Shown here in pieces: positions 53,289 through 59,056 of a DNA stretch of 59,056 nucleotides. The stretch comes from Flavobacteriaceae bacterium bin25 (GTDB lineage Bacteria; Bacteroidota; Bacteroidia; Flavobacteriales; Flavobacteriaceae). Each line of letters starts with the position of its first letter. Positions within the stretch are counted from its first letter, which is position 1. Made by a program: the position numbers and the translations under genes. The DNA lies in the NCBI GenBank assembly GCA_002238525.1, contig MPMN01000011.1, positions 1 to 59,056 on the forward strand, read 5' to 3'. The notes under the pieces are model-generated. The model made no database searches, was not told the DNA's origin, and saw only the letters and a program-made list of their open reading frames with translations.

Positions 53289-56230
53289 TGAGCCTACCAA
53301 CAGAAGAACGATTCGAAAGATACATCGATAAAAAACTTACCGAACATGGGTATCAATCAACATCCCATTGCAAGTATGACAAAAATCAATATCAGGTACA
53401 AGAGGAATTAATCAACTTTATAAAATCAACCCAAAAAGAAACCTACGATAAATTAAATACCCTATTCGGTGACGCAACTGACAAACAAATTTCTAAGGTT
53501 GTAAATGACGAAATATCCAATAGAGGGCTGATTGATGTTCTTCGAAAAGGGATAAGTTTCAGGGGATCCTCATTCGATATGGTCTATTTCAAACCAAAAA
53601 GCGGTTTAAACCCCGAACATCATACGAAATACGAACAAAACTCTTTTGTCTCTATTCGTCAGCTATTCTATTCCAATAAAAACATCAGTAGTATTGATAT
53701 GGTTCTTTTCCTCAACGGAATTCCGATGATCACGATGGAATTGAAGAATCAATTAACAGGACAAAATTTTAAAAATGCTGAGAGTCAGTATAAGGAGAGA
53801 AATATTGCTGGTGAACCCCTGCTTCAATTCAAAAGGTGTCTAGTCCATTTTTGTGTTGATAACAACAAGGTTTCCATGACTACTCATTTGAATAACGAAC
53901 AAACCAAATTCCTCCCCTACAACAAAGATATTGAAAACCCACCGGTAGATGAAAGTTACAGAACCGAATATCTATGGAATGAAATCTTGGCTCCAGACTC
54001 AATTCTAGATATCATTGAAAACTTTGTTATTGCAAGAGAAGAGTTGAAAAGCGTATGGAATGACAAAGAAGGAAAAGTAACATATGAAAAAATACGTGTA
54101 TTAATCTTTCCCCGATACCATCAATTAGATGTCATAAGAAAACTTATAGACCAAATTAAAGACGAAGGAATAGGACATAACTACCTGATTCAACATACCA
54201 CAGGTTCCGGAAAGTCTTTGAGCATCGGATGGTTATCTCATACCTTAACTTCCTTGTATAGAACTGAAAGAGATACCAAAAGAATCTTTGATACCATTAT
54301 AGTAGTTAGTGATAGAAAAGTCTTGGATAAACAACTTCAAAAAACAATCAAAGATTTACAACAAACAGAGGGTGTTGTAAGATCAGTAGATATAAATTCT
54401 AATCAACTAAAAGAATTCTTAGAAAAGGGCAAAGACATCATTATCACTACAATTCAAAAGTTTCCCTTTATTTCTAAAAGTATATCACAATTCGAAGGGA
54501 AAACTTTTGCGGTTATTATTGATGAGGTTCACTCATCCCAAAGTGGCGAAACGAGTAAACATCTTAAGAAATCGCTATCGAAAGATGAAGAAGGCAACAT
54601 AGATTTTGAAGATGTTATCATCTCTAGTATAAAATCAAGAGGTAGGCAGCCACACATTTCATTCTTTGGTTTTACTGGAACCCCTAAAAATAAAACCCTT
54701 GAATTGTTCGGAAGAAAAAATTGTGAAGGAAACTTTGTTCCTTTTCATTTATACTCAATGAAACAATCCATACATGAAGGATTTACTTTGGATGTTTTGA
54801 GACACTATGCATCCTACAAGAGGTATTTTAAGCTCATCCAAACCTCATCAGAGGATAAAAAATTGCCTCAAAGTAGGGCAATGAAACAAATAATTGATTA
54901 TGTTGATTCTCACGAAAAAATTATCGGTCAAAAAGTTGCTATTATCCTTGACCATTTTTCAATCAAATCTTCAAAAAAAATCAATAATCAAGCCAGGGGG
55001 ATGGTTGTTTTGCGTTCAAGAAAGCACTGTGTCTTGTTCTTTAAAGAATTTGTAAGCCAAATGAAGGAAAGAGAACTACCTTATTCTTGTTTGGTAGGCT
55101 TTAGTGGTATAGTGAATTTAAAGGGTAAAGAATACACAGAAAATTCTTTAAACAAGAATAATGGTATGGAAGGCAACGACATTCCAAGTGGATTAAGAGA
55201 TCCGAGATTTAGAATCCTAATAGTTGCAAATAAATTTCAAACGGGATTTAACGAACCGCACATGCATTCGATGTATATAGACAAAAAATTAAGTGCTGTG
55301 CAATGTGTACAAACACTATCGAGACTAAATAGATCAACGAACGGAAAGACCGATACATTCGTACTTGATTTTATCAATGAGGCTGAGGAAATAGAAAAAT
55401 CATTTGAACCATATTACAACTCAGCTACACTAAAGGAAGAAACCGATCCTAAAAGACTTCACGAACTTCAAAGTGCTATTAAAGAGTACGAAATTTTCTC
55501 AGATAAACATATAGAGGATTTCTGTAAAGAGTTTTACAAGGTCAAAGAAAGTGATGAAAAACTGCATCCTATCATTGATGAAGTTGTAGATAATTGGAAA
55601 AAGTTATTGACTGAAGAAGAAAAAAATGAATTTAAATCCTTAATCCGAGAATTCTGTAGTTTATACTCATATGTTTCCCAAATAGCAATACTCACTGAAA
55701 ATAGCCATGAGAAATTATACATCTTCTTAAAATTCTTGTACAAAAAAATTCCGAAAAGAGAAAGTGAAAAAGTTGATATTTTAGATTCTATATCTCTGGA
55801 TTCTTTTAGAATTCAAATGCTTGGAGAATCACAATTGTCTCCCAAGAACAGAAATGGGGAAACAAAACCAATAAGTAAGATGCCGAAAACTAGTACAAAT
55901 GAAGAGAATAAAGATTCGCTCTCTGAGATTATTAAAAAACTAAATGAACTTCATGGTATAAAATTTACGGAAGATGATAAAGTTGAACTAGAGAAATTAT
56001 CTCAAAGAATTAAAGGGAATGATGATTTAGAAAATGTGATGAAAGCGAATAATACTGAAAGTGATATAAAAGATGAGTTCACTAGGCTCTATGAAAAAGA
56101 AGTTACTAGCATCTATAGAATCAAGAAAGATCTGGATCTGTATCGGAAAATAAAAGACTCCAAAGTTGAACAAATGGTACAGGAATGGTTGTATAAAGAA
56201 TGTAAAGAGGGCTTACAGACTGCCAATTAG
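53288..56230 (+). CDS. hsdR: type I restriction subunit, helicase-nuclease
   Basis: The 980-aa protein starts at the ATG that overlaps the hsdS stop (TGATG). A GTG one codon upstream is possible. It has an N-terminal PD-(D/E)xK nuclease region (IDMVLFLNGIPMITMELKNQ, with the E-x-K in MELKNQ) and a superfamily 2 helicase with Walker A HTTGSGKSLS near 305, DEVHSSQSGE near 411 and FGFTGTPKN. The motor later has FQTGFNEP and QTLSRLNRS. It translocates DNA and cuts away from the recognition site. A C-terminal helical part ends the operon. Confidence 0.95.
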   Translation: MSLPTEERFERYIDKKLTEHGYQSTSHCKYDKNQYQVQEELINFIKSTQKETYDKLNTLFGDATDKQISKVVNDEISNRGLIDVLRKGISFRGSSFDMVYFKPKSGLNPEHHTKYEQNSFVSIRQLFYSNKNISSIDMVLFLNGIPMITMELKNQLTGQNFKNAESQYKERNIAGEPLLQFKRCLVHFCVDNNKVSMTTHLNNEQTKFLPYNKDIENPPVDESYRTEYLWNEILAPDSILDIIENFVIAREELKSVWNDKEGKVTYEKIRVLIFPRYHQLDVIRKLIDQIKDEGIGHNYLIQHTTGSGKSLSIGWLSHTLTSLYRTERDTKRIFDTIIVVSDRKVLDKQLQKTIKDLQQTEGVVRSVDINSNQLKEFLEKGKDIIITTIQKFPFISKSISQFEGKTFAVIIDEVHSSQSGETSKHLKKSLSKDEEGNIDFEDVIISSIKSRGRQPHISFFGFTGTPKNKTLELFGRKNCEGNFVPFHLYSMKQSIHEGFTLDVLRHYASYKRYFKLIQTSSEDKKLPQSRAMKQIIDYVDSHEKIIGQKVAIILDHFSIKSSKKINNQARGMVVLRSRKHCVLFFKEFVSQMKERELPYSCLVGFSGIVNLKGKEYTENSLNKNNGMEGNDIPSGLRDPRFRILIVANKFQTGFNEPHMHSMYIDKKLSAVQCVQTLSRLNRSTNGKTDTFVLDFINEAEEIEKSFEPYYNSATLKEETDPKRLHELQSAIKEYEIFSDKHIEDFCKEFYKVKESDEKLHPIIDEVVDNWKKLLTEEEKNEFKSLIREFCSLYSYVSQIAILTENSHEKLYIFLKFLYKKIPKRESEKVDILDSISLDSFRIQMLGESQLSPKNRNGETKPISKMPKTSTNEENKDSLSEIIKKLNELHGIKFTEDDKVELEKLSQRIKGNDDLENVMKANNTESDIKDEFTRLYEKEVTSIYRIKKDLDLYRKIKDSKVEQMVQEWLYKECKEGLQTAN

Positions 56231-56648
56231 AATAGCAATTTCAAAAGAGAAAGCCAATTGATGTGGTTTTGTTTAAACCTTTAAAAATTTTGTTATTCCA
56301 TTATGACCTCGTCGGTTCGATATCCTAAAAACAGAGTGAAAATTTCTTATACTTTGCGTCTCAATTATTCATTGATTTTATAGTAAAAAATCATCAAATG
56401 ACATATTGAATGATAATGTTCTTTTGAAAGAAACCAAAGAAGTAGAAGAGGCCTGAATATTTGAATAAAGCAAAATAATTATCTGAAGTCACTGGCTCAA
56501 AGATAATTGTCTCATTCAATTTCTCTGACATTTTAAACATTCATTATCTCTCTAAAATATTACAGTTAAATTAGGACAATGCTTGGAAAAATAGAAAATA
56601 TTTATTAACTTGGTCTCCACATGAAGGATTTGTTCCTTCGTTAGGGTC
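56231..56648. other. intergenic, no gene seen after the RM operon
   Basis: About 420 AT-rich bases follow hsdR. A minus-strand piece near 56600-56650 reads LTKEQILHVETKLIN, which recalls the start of a Bacteroidota helical protein family. It is too short to call. Confidence 0.35.
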
Positions 56649-56933
56649 ATGATGTTTTTAAATTGGAGCAATAGGTTAGTACAAAATACTATTGGAGGAT
56701 CATCGTCAAAACCTAGTTTTGTGTTATGTTCAAAAGTCATGGTTTGTATTGATCTGACCGAGCACCTATTATTTGCTTATTTAAAGAAATCACTTGGTAA
56801 AGATTTATGTAATAACATACATCTTCAAAGAACCGGAGATAGGCATTTTCCTTTTTGGTTCTTTATTTATAAGGGATTAAGTATGGAGTTTCAAAGACCA
56901 AGCTATGAAATACCCCCCCCCTTTATACTTTAA
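56649..56933 (+). CDS. doubtful 94-aa ORF ending at a C9 tract
   Basis: The frame has a plausible helix (LTEHLLFAYLKKSLGKDLC) and an aromatic segment (HFPFWFFIYKGLSMEFQ). It ends PPPFIL just past nine C. One extra C would extend it by about 65 hydrophobic codons, to about 57120. No family is recognised and it may be non-coding. Confidence 0.3.
   Translation: MMFLNWSNRLVQNTIGGSSSKPSFVLCSKVMVCIDLTEHLLFAYLKKSLGKDLCNNIHLQRTGDRHFPFWFFIYKGLSMEFQRPSYEIPPPFIL
56913..56921 (+). repeat. C9 homopolymer upstream of the repeat lipoprotein
   Basis: Nine C in an AT-rich region lie 225 bases before the large lipoprotein gene. It is the longest C tract I noticed and, with the C8 in hsdS, one of two in this part of the window. 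Confidence 0.8.
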
Positions 56934-57145
56934 GAATTAATAGACAGTTACTTAACTGCACTTTTCAAGTTTTTTTACCCTTCAAATTCTTACCCCTATG
57001 GTGGTTTTTGATTTCTCTTTTATTTGATTCCTATCTCTGGGGATTAATAACCTCAATGCACTTTTCGGATACCAATTTACAGAACACTTCCTTTAATAAT
57101 ACAATGGGAATTCTACCTTAAACAACGATTATACGAATTATTACC

Positions 57146-59056
57146 ATGAGATCCAAAGTTTATAAGCATTCTTCGATTTTTTTTATGCTATCCCTCTTGA
57201 TTTTATTTTCTTGCAATGGAGAAGGAGGGTCTGGACCTATTGCCCCTCCCCCTCCGGATCCCATTAAATTTACTATCTCCACATCATCTGGTGTCGGAGG
57301 GACAATAACAGAAACCCAGAGAAATATCAATAAGGGGCAATCAGTAAAGATTATAGCCAAAGCTGACCAGCACTATCAATTAAAAGAATGGACAGGTGAT
57401 TGCGGCACTTTCAATAAAAATACTTTAGAAATTACGATCACTGCATCTAAAAATTGTTCTGTAAATGTTTCTTTTGAAAAGATCAAGTATAGCATCACCG
57501 CCACATCTTCTGATGGAGGTAGTGTCAATGATGCTCAACCATCAAGTTCGGTAATTGAGTACAAAGAACACGGACAAACAGTTTCTTTTACCGCTAATCC
57601 TGAAAAGGGGTATCAGTTAAGTGGTTGGACAACAGCCGAAGATAGTGAATGTCCTGAACTTATAGCCGTCGAAAACAAAGTGACCTTCACAGTTGCAGGT
57701 GATTGTAGTTTAGAAGCAGTTTTCACCAAGGCACCACGAACGATTATGATAGAAAAGAACGACCCCATGACGGAACTCCAAAATGGGGAAATAATTATCA
57801 CACCATCTGAAAATGTTGCCTATGGCGATGAGGTAATGGTTACTGCCACAGCCAATGAACATTATACATTTAAAGGTTGGTCTGGGAATTGTGGTGATTT
57901 AGACAATGATGAATCAAGTATAACGATTACTATCTTGGAAGATTGTACGATAGGAGCGGTTTTTGAAAAAGTTAGCTATACCGTTACGGCTAAATCTTCA
58001 GAAGGGGGAAGCGTAGTCCGTGACCGACAGCAGCCACATGATGGGGAACAAAATACCGATGAGGAATTATCTATAGTCTATGGAGAGACCGCTAAATTAA
58101 CAGCAATACCTGACAAGGGCTATCAATTGACTGAATGGAGAAGTGAAAATTGTCCTTTAGTTGGAGATGCCACAGAGGTTGAAGTTGAATTCATGGTTGA
58201 GGGTAATTGCAGTCTGGAAGCGGTTTTTGAAAAGGCTTCTCGCATGATTACCATAGAGGAAAACGATTCTTTAACGGGGATGAACAATGGGAAAATAACG
58301 ATCACTCCATCTGAGAATGTTGCCTATGGCGATGAGGTAACGATTACAGCTACACCCAATGAGCATTATGTCTTCAAAGGTTGGTCTGGAGATTGTGGTG
58401 ATTTAGATAATGATGAATCAAGCATAACGATTACTATATTGGAAGATTGTATGATAGGAGCGGTTTTTGAAAAGGTGTCTTATGCCATCACAACGGCATC
58501 ATCTGAGGGAGGTAAAATATATTATCAGGAAAATCGAATTCAGGAGCAATTAACCATAGAATATGGACAAAATGTCATTTTAAGTGCTATCCCTGACAAA
58601 GGTTATCAATTGACTGAATGGACAGTGTTAACACCACCTGAGAATAGTGATGGAGAAACATCCTCTGTAAATTGCCTTACCCTTGTAGATAATACAAAGC
58701 CCGAAATTGAGTTTACGGTTGAGGGTAATTGTAGTTTAAAAGCGGTTTTTGAACAAAGGGCATTTACCTTAACGATTTCTTTTACCGAAGGTGGCTCAGT
58801 TAGCGATACAGAATCAGGTCAAGAATATGGATATGGAGAAGAAATTTCTCTGATGGCCATTCCCGAAAAAGGCTATGTGTTTAAAGAGTGGGAAATCATG
58901 GCATGTCCGGATAATACCGGCCTTTCTACCCCGGAATTAACTTTTACTATCACCGATAATTGTAGCCTAAGAGCAGTATTTGAAACAAAATCAATAAAAA
59001 TCTCTGTGCCAAACCAAACGGAACAAGGAACAAAAAACGACCCCATAATGGGGATT
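57146..59056 (+). CDS. large repeat lipoprotein with InlB-like modules, cut by the window end
   Basis: An ATG opens MRSKVYKHSSIFFMLSLLIL then FSC, a lipoprotein signal, and the frame stays open for 637 codons to the right edge. A short Gly/Pro linker (SGPIAPPPPDP) is followed by about eight beta-rich modules of 75-95 residues. Each ends in C-(S/T)----F(E/T) such as CSLEAVFEK and has a G-W or EW centre (GYQLTEWR, FKGWSGDCGD). These are divergent InlB B-repeat-type domains. Modules near 57740-57966 and 58240-58470 are nearly identical, so a two-module unit was duplicated. It is probably a surface adhesin or stalk carrying a C-terminal domain beyond the window. Confidence 0.9.
   Translation, partial: MRSKVYKHSSIFFMLSLLILFSCNGEGGSGPIAPPPPDPIKFTISTSSGVGGTITETQRNINKGQSVKIIAKADQHYQLKEWTGDCGTFNKNTLEITITASKNCSVNVSFEKIKYSITATSSDGGSVNDAQPSSSVIEYKEHGQTVSFTANPEKGYQLSGWTTAEDSECPELIAVENKVTFTVAGDCSLEAVFTKAPRTIMIEKNDPMTELQNGEIIITPSENVAYGDEVMVTATANEHYTFKGWSGNCGDLDNDESSITITILEDCTIGAVFEKVSYTVTAKSSEGGSVVRDRQQPHDGEQNTDEELSIVYGETAKLTAIPDKGYQLTEWRSENCPLVGDATEVEVEFMVEGNCSLEAVFEKASRMITIEENDSLTGMNNGKITITPSENVAYGDEVTITATPNEHYVFKGWSGDCGDLDNDESSITITILEDCMIGAVFEKVSYAITTASSEGGKIYYQENRIQEQLTIEYGQNVILSAIPDKGYQLTEWTVLTPPENSDGETSSVNCLTLVDNTKPEIEFTVEGNCSLKAVFEQRAFTLTISFTEGGSVSDTESGQEYGYGEEISLMAIPEKGYVFKEWEIMACPDNTGLSTPELTFTITDNCSLRAVFETKSIKISVPNQTEQGTKNDPIMGI

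Noticed and set aside
56552-56740. 62-codon minus-strand frame after hsdR
   Set aside because: Only LTKEQILHVETKLIN looks protein-like. The rest does not, and it overlaps another weak frame. At most it is a short relic.
57160-58305. Minus-strand frames inside the repeat lipoprotein
   Set aside because: They are antisense shadows repeating with the modules. The plus strand is open for 637 codons with a lipoprotein signal.

Overview
The window looks like an AT-rich chromosome segment of a Bacteroidota bacterium, most likely of the Cytophagales type. The evidence is the gene content: DUF2911, DUF6787, TIGR02757, DCC-family and acyl-CoA reductase proteins, an adjacent ParE/ParC pair, a CrtB-CrtZ carotenoid pair, S41 and beta-helix lipoproteins, and a TANNTTTG-type promoter box. 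Several genes use TTG or GTG starts. No species can be named from the sequence alone.

Layout. 0-2.2 kb (minus strand) is a compact RiPP locus: two paralogous small precursor-like peptides, an MvdD-like ATP-grasp ligase and a two-TM protein. This is probably an undescribed graspetide (omega-ester peptide) cluster, and it carries a fossil of a tandem duplication. 2.3-8.4 kb holds envelope genes: DUF2911, YbjQ, a 37-aa membrane peptide, and two lipoproteins sharing an N-terminal coiled-coil module (one beta-helix, one S41 protease). 9-24.7 kb is mostly housekeeping (ung, mutS2, HD hydrolase, tsaE, proline dehydrogenase, aroB, ppc, Lrp, M14 peptidase, XRE regulator). It is interrupted at 12.35-12.85 kb by an array of exact 70-bp tandem repeats carrying TGTAGA/TCTACA dyads in front of a Fic gene.

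24.7-26.6 kb is a decayed accessory strip: a frameshifted HigB-like toxin, an antitoxin-like ORF, a dispersed repeat, and two minus-strand terminators with no gene. 26.6-36.5 kb carries terC, parC/parE, a second Fic gene with an unusual catalytic motif flanked by inverted repeats, transposase debris, ychF, a ferredoxin and an acyl-CoA reductase. At 36.9 kb is a divergent sliding-clamp-like protein with apparently only two clamp domains. 38.2-50 kb is again core: serC-serA, msrA, lolD, TIGR02757, tRNA-Leu(GAG) with accessory debris next to it, crtB-crtZ, two PpiC-type chaperones with guaB, and an M28 peptidase.

50.2-56.2 kb is a complete type I restriction-modification operon (hsdM, hsdS, hsdR). 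Its hsdS is split by a C8 homopolymer in a way that predicts phase-variable sequence specificity. The window ends inside a large lipoprotein (from 57146, open at the right edge) built of about eight InlB-like repeat modules, preceded by a C9 tract.

The most interesting candidates are the graspetide locus with its duplication scar, the 70-bp array with the Fic gene, the two-domain clamp homologue, and the phase-variable hsdS.
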